From assembly GCA_021732745.1 (NCBI GenBank), contig JAKFUK010000004.1, positions 310,001 to 374,000 on the forward strand: 64,000 bases of DNA, in the 5' to 3' direction. Position numbers and translations under genes: made by a program. The DNA comes from Nevskia sp. GTDB taxonomy: Bacteria; Pseudomonadota; Gammaproteobacteria; Nevskiales; Nevskiaceae. The notes under the pieces were generated by a model that saw only the letters and a list, made by a program, of their open reading frames with translations, was not told the DNA's origin and ran no database searches. Shown one piece after another: positions 53,934 through 63,679 of this stretch (the first letter of the stretch is position 1; each line of letters opens with the position of its first letter).

Positions 53934-54979
53934 CGGACCGGTTCGCGGCAGCGCTTCAGCGCCGCGATGTGATCGGCCAGGCTCAGGCCGTGTCTGGCGA
54001 TGAAGCCGGCCGGCACCCGGTGCGGGGCGGCGCAGGCTTGCTTCAGTGCGGCAAGGATGGCGTCGGCGCTGATTTCCGGAAGCCGGATGCCATCGTCCGG
54101 CCCCATCAGTTCGGCGACACCGGCGTCGGCCCCGATGATGGCCGGCGTGCCGCAGGCCAGCGATTCGGCGATCACCAGACCGAAAGGCTCGTAGCGCGAG
54201 GGCAGCACGGTCCAGTCGGCGGCGGCGTACAGCGCCGGCATGTCGTCGACATAGCCCAGCGGCGTGACGCGCGGCGGCAGCGCCTTGCGGGCAGCACGGC
54301 CGGCGACCAGCAGGCGCGCGCGCGGATCATCGAGCTGCATGAAGGCATCGAGCAGCGGCGCCAGCCCCTTGCGGGCGTGGTCCATCGACGGGAACACGAA
54401 GGCGATCTCGTCCGGCTTGACACCCAGCGCCTGCCGGGCCACGGCGCGGGCGCGGGCATCACGCGGCGCGAAACGCTGGCCGTCGACCGGCGGATAGATC
54501 ACCCGGGTTCGGGCGGCCGCTTCCGCGTAGTGCGCGCCGATCTGCGCCGCCAGCGTTCGCGAATGGGCGACCACGGTTTCCGCACCATCGAGCATGGCCC
54601 GTTCGAGCCGGGTTTCGCTGCGGTCATGCGCGGAATCGGCGCGCTGCATCGCCGCGCAGAAACCCGGATGGGTGCCGCCGTTGATCGCGACGTGATGGCC
54701 GCGGGTGCGCGCCAGCGAGATCACCAGCGGATAGCGTTCCGTCAATTCCAGCCGGGCGATGCGCGAAGCAAACACGCGGTTGCGGAACACGCGCGGCAGC
54801 GGCAGGGGCAGCAGGCGATAGGCATTGGCACCCAGCGTGCGCGCCCAGTCGGCATCGACTTCGCGCGCCCAGACATCCACGGTGTCGCCGGCCGCGCGGA
54901 AACCGCGCACCAGATCGGCAAGATAGGACTCCATGCCGCCGCCGCGCTTGACGCTGTAGTGGACGAGCGCGACGTTCAA
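53930..54979 (-). CDS. Glycosyltransferase family 4
   Basis: 349-residue GT4 enzyme. HYSVKRGGGMESY gives the N-terminal glycine loop, and RYEPFGLVIAESLACGTP contains the two Glu residues of the E-x7-E motif. Retaining transfer from a nucleotide sugar is expected; the sugar is not known. Operon member with 4-base overlaps on both sides. Confidence 0.88.
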   Translation of the reverse strand: MNVALVHYSVKRGGGMESYLADLVRGFRAAGDTVDVWAREVDADWARTLGANAYRLLPLPLPRVFRNRVFASRIARLELTERYPLVISLARTRGHHVAINGGTHPGFCAAMQRADSAHDRSETRLERAMLDGAETVVAHSRTLAAQIGAHYAEAAARTRVIYPPVDGQRFAPRDARARAVARQALGVKPDEIAFVFPSMDHARKGLAPLLDAFMQLDDPRARLLVAGRAARKALPPRVTPLGYVDDMPALYAAADWTVLPSRYEPFGLVIAESLACGTPAIIGADAGVAELMGPDDGIRLPEISADAILAALKQACAAPHRVPAGFIARHGLSLADHIAALKRCREPVR

Positions 54980-55965
54980 CGGCCGCCCTTCAGCGCGATG
55001 CGCCGCGCGGCGCGGCGGGTGTTTTTGGTCCAGCGGGCATCGGGATCGGCACGGGCGCCGCGCAGCAATTCGGCCAGCCGCTCGAAACGCGGCCGGGCGC
55101 GGTCGCTCAGCAGGCTGTCCACCTGCTGCAACCAGGCCACCGCGCGATGGCCGAGCGACAGATCGTCGGCGTATTGGGCGAACGCCGGTTCCTTCGCCAG
55201 CCGCGCCAGCACATCGAGATGCTCGTCGCGGAAACGCGGCCCGGTGCTGACGGTTTTCGATTCGCTGTGGAAGCGGAAATGCGCCAGCGTGTCGCTGACA
55301 TAGCGCACGCGCGGGAACTGGTGCAGGTAGCGGATCAGCAGTTCGTAATCGAAGCGGAAATGGCTGGTGGCGTCGATGCCGCTGGCGATCATCGCCTCGC
55401 GGCGCATCCAGATCGCCGGCTGGTGCCAGCGACAGCCGGACGGCAGTTGTTCGAGGATCAGCGAGCGCACGTCGAGCTGCCGGCAGACCACCTTGCCGCG
55501 CGCACCGTGCTCATCGAACTGTCGGGTGACGCCGCCGACGAGATCGACTTCGCCCTGCTGGATCGCCGCCGCGACGGTCCACAGGGCGTCCTGGGCCAGC
55601 ACGTCATCGGAATTGATCCAGATGAACCAGTCGCCGGTGGCGCGATGCAGGCCCTTGAGGATGGCATCGACCTGACCGCGATCGCGTTCCGACACCCAGC
55701 CGCTTAAAGCCGGCGCGTAGTGCTCGATGATGCTGCGACTGGCGTCCGAACTGCCGCCGTCGATCACGAAGTATTCGAGCGCCGGATAGCCTTGGGTCAG
55801 CACCGAGCGGAGGGTGGTTTCCAGGTAGGCCGCCTGGTTGTAGGACGGCGTCACCACGGTGAGCTTCGGCAGCGGATCGCGCAGGCTGGCCGGTCGCGGC
55901 GGCGGCGCTGCCGGCAGGCTCAGGCCGCAAGGCAGCAGCAGCGGGTTCAGAAGTTCGGGGAGCAT
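54976..55965 (-). CDS. Glycosyltransferase family 2
   Basis: 329-residue GT-A enzyme. The GT2 core is visible: LTVVTPSYNQAAYLETTL, FVIDGGSSDAS and WINSDDVL, the last carrying the metal-binding acidic pair. A C-terminal helical part follows. It is the first gene of the leftward glycosyltransferase operon and has a proline-rich start of about 30 residues that may be non-essential. Confidence 0.88.
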   Translation of the reverse strand: MLPELLNPLLLPCGLSLPAAPPPRPASLRDPLPKLTVVTPSYNQAAYLETTLRSVLTQGYPALEYFVIDGGSSDASRSIIEHYAPALSGWVSERDRGQVDAILKGLHRATGDWFIWINSDDVLAQDALWTVAAAIQQGEVDLVGGVTRQFDEHGARGKVVCRQLDVRSLILEQLPSGCRWHQPAIWMRREAMIASGIDATSHFRFDYELLIRYLHQFPRVRYVSDTLAHFRFHSESKTVSTGPRFRDEHLDVLARLAKEPAFAQYADDLSLGHRAVAWLQQVDSLLSDRARPRFERLAELLRGARADPDARWTKNTRRAARRIALKGGR

Positions 55966-56099
55966 CGGCTGCGGGCGGGGTGAGAGCGAGTTGCGGGTTG
56001 GCAGCCGCTACGCTGCGGCGTCGCAAATTATCGTACGGTAAATGCCGGACGGGCCATGCGCTCGCCGTGGTGATGGTCGGCGCAGGTGTTACGCAAACA

Positions 56100-56223
56100 G
56101 CGTTTTTGCGCGGAGGCGCAGAGGGAAAAGAAAGGACGCGGAACAGCAACGGCGAGAAAATTGTGTGTTTTCGCTTTTTGCCTTTCTCCTCTTTGCTGTT
56201 CTCCGTGCCTCTGCGCTAAAAGC
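56100..56223. repeat. Long imperfect inverted repeat with 9-nt units (copy 7)
   Basis: Left arm GCGTTTTTGCGCGGAGGCGCAGAGG, then purine-rich units; right arm ends CCTCTGCGCTAAAAGC. It is more diverged than the other copies. It lies between the divergent GT2 and GT9 genes (55966-56252). The rest of that gap holds only an AT-rich patch near 56025-56042, possibly a promoter. Confidence 0.75.
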
Positions 56224-56252
56224 TTTTCAGCTTTTCACGCTCCCCACCCGCG

Positions 56253-57317
56253 ATGCCCGCCCCCAACCCCCGCTCGATCCTGGTCATCTGCATGCGCCGC
56301 CTCGGCGACGTGCTGCTGTGCACGCCGCTGATCGCCAGCCTGCGCCGCGCGTATCCGGATGCGCGCATCGACGCGCTGGTGTTCAAGGGCACCGAGGGCA
56401 TGCTCGAAGGCAATCCCGATCTCGACCGCTGCCTGACCATGCCCAATGGCAGCCGCAAGCTGCCATTCCCGTGGCGCAGCTACGATCTGGCGATCAGCAC
56501 CCAGGCCAATGACCGGCCGCATCTGATCGCCTTCCTCGCTGGCCGCAGCCGCGCCGGCATCGTGCCGGGCTTGGTGCCGCGCGCGGAGCGCTGGAAACGC
56601 TGGCATTGCCGCTGGTGGCATGAGAACGATGCCGAGCGCCGCCACACCGTGGAACAGGCGCTGAAACTGGCCGATGCGCTCGGCATCGCCCGCCATCCCG
56701 ATGTCGTGCCACCGCGCGGCAACGCGCCGCCACTGATCGACGTGGCAGACGGTGCCTACGCCGTGCTGCACCTCGCGCCGATGTTCCGCTACAAGGCTTG
56801 GACCCCGGCGCGCTGGGCGGAACTGGTGGAAGCACTCTGGCAGCGCGGCCTGCGGGTGGTGATCAGCGGTGGGCCGGCTGCTTCTGAACGCGCGCTCAGC
56901 GATGAACTGCTGGCGCTGCTGCCGAAGGACGGCGGCGCGCTGGTCGATGTGGTCGGCAAGCTCACGCTCGGCGACCTCGCCAACGTGATCAAGGGCGCGG
57001 CGCTGTTCGTCGGTCCGGACACCTCGATCACCCATCTGGCGGCGGCCTGCGGCGTGCCGGTGGTGACCCTGTTCGGACCATCGAATCCGCTGATCTGGGG
57101 ACCGTGGCCGATCGGCCAGACCATACCCGGCGAATCGCCGTGGCGGCTGGTGGCACCGATCCAGACACGCGGCAACGTGACCATCGTCCAGGGCGTGAAG
57201 GCCTGCGTGCCCTGTCTGGTCGAAGGCTGCGATCGGCACAAGGAAAGCCGCGCCGCCTGTCTCGACGAGATGCCCGCAGCGCGCGTGATCGCGGCGGTTG
57301 ATGGCGCGCGGCCATGA
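56253..57317 (+). CDS. Glycosyltransferase family 9 (heptosyltransferase-like), second copy
   Basis: 354-residue GT9 protein with ILVICMRRLGDVLLCTPL at the N-terminus, LHLAPMFRYKAWTPARW, and FVGPDTSITHLAAACGVPV with LFGPSNP at the C-terminus. It is closer to LPS heptosyltransferases of the WaaC/WaaQ type than the copy at 52920. Its stop overlaps the next gene's start by 4 bases. The ATG follows directly on the inverted repeat, so the leader is short. Confidence 0.88.
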   Translation: MPAPNPRSILVICMRRLGDVLLCTPLIASLRRAYPDARIDALVFKGTEGMLEGNPDLDRCLTMPNGSRKLPFPWRSYDLAISTQANDRPHLIAFLAGRSRAGIVPGLVPRAERWKRWHCRWWHENDAERRHTVEQALKLADALGIARHPDVVPPRGNAPPLIDVADGAYAVLHLAPMFRYKAWTPARWAELVEALWQRGLRVVISGGPAASERALSDELLALLPKDGGALVDVVGKLTLGDLANVIKGAALFVGPDTSITHLAAACGVPVVTLFGPSNPLIWGPWPIGQTIPGESPWRLVAPIQTRGNVTIVQGVKACVPCLVEGCDRHKESRAACLDEMPAARVIAAVDGARP

Positions 57318-58303
57318 GCCTGCCGAAGCTGCTGTTCGTCGGTCACAGCTTCCACCAGCAGACTGGCAGCAGCCGCTTCTTCATCGACCTGTTGCAGCAG
57401 CACTTCGCGGTCACCGTGGTCTGGGATGACGGCTGGAAAGCCGATGGCACGCCGCTGAGCGCCGACGCGCTCAACGCCCATGCCGCCGATCTGACCCTGT
57501 TCTGGCAGGCGCTGCCGAAGCGCGCCGTGCTGCGTCGCCTGCGCTGCCGGCGGCTGTTCTGGGCACCGATGCGCGACGGCATCAGCCTGCTGCCAGCGCC
57601 GTGGCGGCGGCTCAAGCCCAGCGGCCTGCGGCTGATCAGCTTCTGCAGCGAAGCGCACGACTACTGCACCGCCGCCGGGCTGGAATCCCATGCCGTGCAG
57701 TACTGGCCGACGCCGCTCGAAACGCCACCGGTGATCGGTGATGAACCGCTGCGGCTGTTCTTCTGGATGCGTCGCGGCACGCCAGGCTGGCCGACCCTGA
57801 AGGCGCTGCTCGGCAGCACGCGCCCCGAACGGATCGTGCTGCGCACCGTCGCCGATCCCGGCGAAACGCTGAGCCTGCCGACCGAGGCCGAGCGCGCCGA
57901 ATACCGCATCGAACAGCTGCCGGACTGGCTGGAAAAGACCGACTACCTGCGCCTGCTCGGCAGCTGCAATGCCTTCATGGCACCGCGCCTGCTCGAAGGC
58001 ATCGGCCTGTCGTTCCTCGATGCGATGGCGCTCGGCCAGGCGGTGATCGCGCCGGACCGGGCGACGATGAACGAGTACGTCCATCACGGTGTCAACGGCT
58101 GGCTGTACGACCCGGACGCGCCGCAGCCGCTGGATTTCTCGACGCTGCGCGGCCTGCGCGAGCAGGCGCTGCGCGATGTCTCCGACGGTCACGCCCGCTG
58201 GCTGGGCGGCCTGCCGGCATTGATCGGCTACCTGTCCGATCCCGCCGAGAACCGCGCCTCGCCGGGCTGGCGCTTGCAGCGGCTGCTGCTTGGCCCTTGG
58301 TAG
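57314..58303 (+). CDS. Glycosyltransferase (GT-B, GT1/GT4-like)
   Basis: 329-residue protein. The C-terminal half resembles GT4 enzymes (APRLLEGIGLSFLDAMALG, with the pair of Glu/Asp residues, and HHGVNGWLYD), while the N-terminal half (VGHSFHQQTGSSRFFIDLL) is less typical. Probably transfers a sugar to the same surface glycan as its overlapping GT9 neighbour. I cannot assign donor or acceptor. Confidence 0.75.
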   Translation: MSLPKLLFVGHSFHQQTGSSRFFIDLLQQHFAVTVVWDDGWKADGTPLSADALNAHAADLTLFWQALPKRAVLRRLRCRRLFWAPMRDGISLLPAPWRRLKPSGLRLISFCSEAHDYCTAAGLESHAVQYWPTPLETPPVIGDEPLRLFFWMRRGTPGWPTLKALLGSTRPERIVLRTVADPGETLSLPTEAERAEYRIEQLPDWLEKTDYLRLLGSCNAFMAPRLLEGIGLSFLDAMALGQAVIAPDRATMNEYVHHGVNGWLYDPDAPQPLDFSTLRGLREQALRDVSDGHARWLGGLPALIGYLSDPAENRASPGWRLQRLLLGPW

Positions 58304-58625
58304 GGTGGGCAGGCTTCATCTGCCCACCGATTCGCCGACATTCGATCGCTGCGCACCGCGTGGGCCGATGAAGCCTGCCCAGGTGCAGGCTGGCGGCGAC
58401 GGCGCGGCTGCCAGCCGAAGGCAGCGGGTCGTGAATCAGTTTGAAATGTGGTCGTGAGGTTTCGCACGAAGTACACAAAGAACACGAAGAAAATCAATCC
58501 AATACCATCAGATTGACGTCTTTCTTGGTGGCCTTTGTGTACTTCGTGCGAAATCGCTTCATCGCAATTTCAAAGTGATGCACTGCCAGGCAGCGCCGTC
58601 AGCTTGAAGCTCGACGTTTCACCCC
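58304..58625. other. Intergenic region filled by two inverted repeats
   Basis: 322 bases between the convergent glycosyltransferase and glpK genes. GTGGGCAGGCTTCATC (from 58305) pairs with GATGAAGCCTGCCC (58367-58380), and a second, larger hairpin follows at 58440-58574. No credible gene. Confidence 0.75.
58440..58574. repeat. Inverted repeat with 9-nt units, variant (copy 8)
   Basis: Arms pair TTTCGCACGAAGTACACAAAG with its complement (written in two parts: TTTCGCACGAAG and TACACAAAG). The left arm again reads as 9-mers: ACGAAGTAC, ACAAAGAAC, ACGAAGAAA. The outer ends TTTGAAAT / ATTTCAAA also pair. It lies between convergent genes, so it could terminate both. Confidence 0.85.
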
Positions 58626-60122
<1,497 letters not shown>

Positions 60123-60212
60123 TGCGTGCTCCCTTGAGCGTCTTGGGGTTTCGATTCCGGCCTGCACGGTACCGAGCGCGGGCGCGGGATGCCAATTGCC
60201 GACGCCGGAAAC

Positions 60213-60240
60213 AAAAAACCGGCGAACGAGTCGCCGGTTT
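60213..60240 (-). terminator. Terminator of the anti-sigma / sigma transcript
   Basis: 10-bp stem AAACCGGCGA / TCGCCGGTTT with an ACGAG loop. Read leftward it is followed by a run of Us, 31 bases after the anti-sigma stop. Confidence 0.85.
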
Positions 60241-60270
60241 CGGGTGCTGCGTACGGCGCTTCAGACCGAC

Positions 60271-61053
60271 TTAAACCGCCTTGATCGCCGGTCCCGAAGT
60301 CAGCACCGGGCCGGTCGGCTGGCCGGTGGGCGAGCCGCCGACCGGTTCCAGCGACACCGCCAGCGTCAGTTGCGCGCCGCTGACGCCGCTCGGCAGCTTT
60401 AATTTTCCTTCACCAGCGGTCGGCAGCAGGCCCAGCGACACTGCGCCAGCGTCGGTGATCAGCCAGAGTTCCAGGCTGTGCTCGCCGAGCTTCGGGTAAG
60501 CCCCGCTGGCCACCGCCGTGACTTCATCGGCCATCGGGCGGACCGCCAGGGTCCACTGCATGTTCGATTCCGGCAGTTGCAGCAGCGACACATAGATCGG
60601 CGCCACGGCGGCCGGCGTCACCACCGGTGCCGCTGCAACCACCGGCGCCGCTGGCTGACCGGGCAGCGGCACCCGCGTGCCGATCAGCACCGCGACGACC
60701 ACCGCTGCCGCCGTCGCCAGACCGGCGACGATCCGCCACGGCGAGGCCGGTGCGGAGACATCGGCCTTGCGGACCGGCTGCGGCGGCGGCACCGGACGGC
60801 GCATCGGCGTCACCACCGGTGTCGAAGTTTCGATGCGGTGCTGAAGCGAGAACCACACCGACGGCGGCGGCGATTTCGGCTCCATGCCGGCGGCAAGGCC
60901 GGCGAGGCGCGATTCCCAGAAGCGGATTTCGCTGCGAATGGCGAGATCGCCACGGGCCAGGCGCTCGAAACGGCGGCGCGCGCCGCCGCGCAGCGTGCCG
61001 AGCACATATTCGGCCGCCAGCATCTGGCGCAGCTTGAGATTGTCGTACTTCAT
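60271..61053 (-). CDS. Anti-sigma factor, RskA-like
   Basis: 260-residue membrane anti-sigma factor. Residues 1-75 form the cytoplasmic sigma-binding helices (LAAEYVLGTLRGGARRRFER). A transmembrane helix lies at about 107-125 (IVAGLATAAAVVVAVLI), and the periplasmic RskA domain follows (WTLAVRPMADEVTAVASG). It is directly downstream of an ECF sigma gene and should hold that factor at the membrane. The signal that releases it is unknown. Confidence 0.9.
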   Translation of the reverse strand: MKYDNLKLRQMLAAEYVLGTLRGGARRRFERLARGDLAIRSEIRFWESRLAGLAAGMEPKSPPPSVWFSLQHRIETSTPVVTPMRRPVPPPQPVRKADVSAPASPWRIVAGLATAAAVVVAVLIGTRVPLPGQPAAPVVAAAPVVTPAAVAPIYVSLLQLPESNMQWTLAVRPMADEVTAVASGAYPKLGEHSLELWLITDAGAVSLGLLPTAGEGKLKLPSGVSGAQLTLAVSLEPVGGSPTGQPTGPVLTSGPAIKAV

Positions 61054-61066
61054 TTCGTGCTGCCGT

Positions 61067-61633
61067 TCACCGATCCAGACATTCGCGCAACCGGGCCAGA
61101 CCGCGCCGGACCCAACTTTTCACTGTGCCGAGCGGCGCTTTCATTGCCAGCGCCAGCTCCTGATGCGTGTAACCCTCGTAATAGGCGAGCAGCACGCTGC
61201 GTTTCTGCTCGTCCTGCAAGTCCTTCATGCAATCACGAAGCATGCCCAGGCCTTCGCGTTCGACGGCCCGGTCTTCCGGACTTTCGCTTGCATCGGCAAA
61301 GGTCATCGGCGGTTCCTCGCCTTCGTCCGGCATTTCCACTTCCGGCCGCTTCATGCGCAGCAGATCGAGCGCGCGATAACGCGCAACGGTCAGCAGCCAG
61401 GTCAGCGGCGAGCCTTTCTCCGGCGCGTAGGTGTCGGCTTTCTGCCAGACCCTCAGGAAACAGTCTTGCAGCGCTTCGTCCGCCCAATCGCGTCGTTTCA
61501 ACATACGCAGCAGCAACGCGTACAGATGCGAGCTGCAAGCCTCGTACAACTGCGCGAACGCCCGCTGATCGCCCAGGCCGGTATCGGCCAGCAGGCGAAT
61601 GAGGCGCTCGTTGTCAGCGGTGCTGTAACTCAT
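61067..61633 (-). CDS. ECF-family RNA polymerase sigma factor
   Basis: 188-residue sigma70 of the ECF group. Region 2 includes WADEALQDCFLRVWQKAD, and region 4 includes LLAYYEGYTHQELALAM followed by GTVKSWVRRGLARLR. The order sigma then RskA-like anti-sigma matches the SigK/RskA arrangement. The ATG at 61633 (MSYSTADNE) is chosen; an in-frame start 14 codons earlier is possible. It is divergent from hemB. Targets are unknown. Confidence 0.92.
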   Translation of the reverse strand: MSYSTADNERLIRLLADTGLGDQRAFAQLYEACSSHLYALLLRMLKRRDWADEALQDCFLRVWQKADTYAPEKGSPLTWLLTVARYRALDLLRMKRPEVEMPDEGEEPPMTFADASESPEDRAVEREGLGMLRDCMKDLQDEQKRSVLLAYYEGYTHQELALAMKAPLGTVKSWVRRGLARLRECLDR

Positions 61634-61698
61634 CAGACAGTCGGACCTGCGGATTTCGTGCGCGAAGCATACCAAGCCGGGTCGTCAACCTGAGGTCA

Positions 61699-61730
61699 TT
61701 GCCAGCCGCCGCGACGCGCCGTCCTATAAT
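61699..61730 (+). promoter_or_regulatory. Candidate sigma70 promoter of hemB
   Basis: A perfect TATAAT at 61725-61730 is preceded by TTGCCA at 61699-61704. The 20-base spacer is longer than optimal, so the -35 assignment is uncertain; the -10 box is convincing and lies 28 bases before the GTG start. Confidence 0.5.
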
Positions 61731-61758
61731 CCGGCCCCCAGCATTCAGCGAGCCTGCC

Positions 61759-62751
61759 GTGGTCCCGACCGCCTATCCCGCCACCCGCCCGCGCCGTCTG
61801 CGCTCGGCCGCCTTTTCCCGCGAACTGAGCCGCGAAACGCGCCTGGTCGCCGGCCAGCTGATCCAGCCGCTGTTCATCGCCGAAGGTGCGCTCTGCGGCC
61901 CGGTAGGCTCGATGCCCGGCCAGTCCCGCATCGACCTCGATCAACTGGTCGCCGAATGCCGCGAACTCGCCGCACTCGGAGTTTCGGCGGTGGCGATGTT
62001 TCCGGTGATTCCGCCGGGGCTCAAGGACGAGATCGGCAGCGAAGCCCTGAACCCGGACGGCCTGATTCCGCGCGCGATCAAGCGGGTCAAGGACGCCTGC
62101 CCGGAACTCGGGGTGATCGTCGATATCGCCCTTGATCCCTACACCAGCCACGGCCACGACGGCATTCTTGATGACGCCGGCTACGTCGCCAACGACATCA
62201 CCGTGGAAGCGCTGCGCAAACAGGCCGTGGTGCTGGCTCGCGCCGGTGCCGATGTGCTCGCACCTTCCGACATGATGGACGGCCGGGTCGGCCAGATTCG
62301 CTCGGTGCTGGAGCGCGACAACCGCCACAACACCATGATCCTGAGCTACGCCGCCAAGTACGCCAGCGGCTTCTACGGCCCGTTCCGCGATGCCGTCGGC
62401 TCCGCGACTGCGCTGAAAGGCGACAAGCGCACCTACCAGATGGACCCGGCGAATACCGACGAAGCGCTGCGCGAAGTCGGACTCGACATCGCCGAAGGTG
62501 CGGACATCGTCATGGTCAAGCCGGGCATGCCGTATCTGGACATCATCCGCCGCGTGAAGGACGAATTCGGCGTGCCGGTCGCCGCCTATCAGGTGTCCGG
62601 CGAGTACGCGATGCTGAAAGCCGCCGCGCAGAACGGCTGGCTGGACGAGAAGAAGGTGGTCATGGAATCCCTGCTCTGCTTCCGCCGCGCCGGTGCCGAC
62701 ATGATCTTGAGCTACTTCTCGAAGCAGGCCGCACGCTGGCTGGCGGAGTGA
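61759..62751 (+). CDS. hemB: Delta-aminolevulinic acid dehydratase (porphobilinogen synthase)
   Basis: 330-residue enzyme condensing two 5-aminolevulinate molecules to porphobilinogen in haem synthesis. The two Schiff-base lysines are in SYAAKYASGFYGPFR and VMVKPGMPYLD. The region that carries three zinc-binding Cys in zinc enzymes reads DIALDPYTSHGHDG, so this is the magnesium-dependent type known from Pseudomonas. The start is taken as GTG at 61759; an in-frame TTG at 61699 would precede the -10 box. Confidence 0.96.
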   Translation: MVPTAYPATRPRRLRSAAFSRELSRETRLVAGQLIQPLFIAEGALCGPVGSMPGQSRIDLDQLVAECRELAALGVSAVAMFPVIPPGLKDEIGSEALNPDGLIPRAIKRVKDACPELGVIVDIALDPYTSHGHDGILDDAGYVANDITVEALRKQAVVLARAGADVLAPSDMMDGRVGQIRSVLERDNRHNTMILSYAAKYASGFYGPFRDAVGSATALKGDKRTYQMDPANTDEALREVGLDIAEGADIVMVKPGMPYLDIIRRVKDEFGVPVAAYQVSGEYAMLKAAAQNGWLDEKKVVMESLLCFRRAGADMILSYFSKQAARWLAE

Positions 62752-62852
62752 AGCAGTTGCCAGTGACCCGTTTCCAGTTTCCGGAGAAGCGGCCCCGGCC
62801 CCCTTGCGTTTCCGCTTCTCTGGAAACGAACAACTAACAACTGGAAACTGCT
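62752..62852. repeat. Imperfect inverted repeat between hemB and aroE
   Basis: AGCAGTTGCCAGTGACCCG with the following GTTTCCAG and GGAGAAGCGG pairs with CCGCTTCTC, CTGGAAAC and AACTGGAAACTGCT on the right. Arms are about 40 nt, separated by a C-rich loop. It ends 5 bases before the aroE ATG, so it could hide the aroE ribosome site. Its sequence is unrelated to the 9-nt-unit family. Confidence 0.8.
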
Positions 62853-62857
62853 ACTCC

Positions 62858-63667
62858 ATGGATCGTTACGCAGTCCTCGGCCAGCCGGTCGGCCATTCGA
62901 AGTCCCCGCGCATTCACGCCGCGTTCGCAGCCAGCCTCGATCAGAAGCTGCTGTACGAGGCTTACGAAATCGCCCCCGATGAGCTCGGCCCCTCGCTGAG
63001 CCGCTTCCATGCCGAAGGCTGGGCCGGCTTCAATCTGACCGTGCCGCACAAGCTGGCTGGTGCCGCACTCTGCGAATCGCGCTCGGATGCTGCCGAGCAG
63101 GCCGGCGCGGTCAACACGCTGATTCGCACGACATCCGGCTGGCATGGCGACAACACCGACGGTGCCGGGCTGGTTCGCGATCTGATCGCCAACCTCGGCG
63201 TCGAAATCCGCGGCAAGCGGGTGCTGGTGCTGGGTGCCGGTGGTGCTGCGCGCGGCATCCTCGCGCCGCTGCTTGCCGAAGGTCCGGCGGAGCTGGCGAT
63301 CTCCAATCGCAATCCCTGGAAGCCGGAAGAGATTGCCGCTGCGCTCAAGCCGCTCGGCAACATCGTGCCGCGCACCCATCTGTCGCTCAAAGGTGACCGC
63401 TACGACCTGGTCCTGAACGCCACCAGCGCCGGTCATGCTGGGGCGATTCCGCGCCTGCCGCCGAAGCTGTTTGCCGATGGCGGTGTCGCCTACGACCTGA
63501 ACTACGGCCAGGCGGCCGTGCCGTTCATGGTCTGGGCCAAGGCCGATGGCGCGGCGCGGGTATCGGATGGTCTCGGCATGCTGGTCGAACAGGCTGCGGA
63601 AGCCTTCCGGCGCTGGCGCGGCGTGCGACCGGAAACGGCGGCGGTGCTGGCGGGTTTGCGGGGCTGA
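62858..63667 (+). CDS. aroE: Shikimate dehydrogenase
   Basis: 269-residue NADP-dependent enzyme reducing 3-dehydroshikimate in aromatic amino acid synthesis. The shikimate site has GHSKSPRIH, NLTVPHK with the catalytic Lys, and NTDGAG with Asp. The cofactor site is VLGAGGAARGI followed by NRN. The ATG at 62858 gives the standard MDRYAVLGQPVGHS start. There is no recognisable ribosome site because the inverted repeat directly precedes it. Confidence 0.96.
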   Translation: MDRYAVLGQPVGHSKSPRIHAAFAASLDQKLLYEAYEIAPDELGPSLSRFHAEGWAGFNLTVPHKLAGAALCESRSDAAEQAGAVNTLIRTTSGWHGDNTDGAGLVRDLIANLGVEIRGKRVLVLGAGGAARGILAPLLAEGPAELAISNRNPWKPEEIAAALKPLGNIVPRTHLSLKGDRYDLVLNATSAGHAGAIPRLPPKLFADGGVAYDLNYGQAAVPFMVWAKADGAARVSDGLGMLVEQAAEAFRRWRGVRPETAAVLAGLRG

Positions 63668-63679
63668 TTGTGGACGCGC

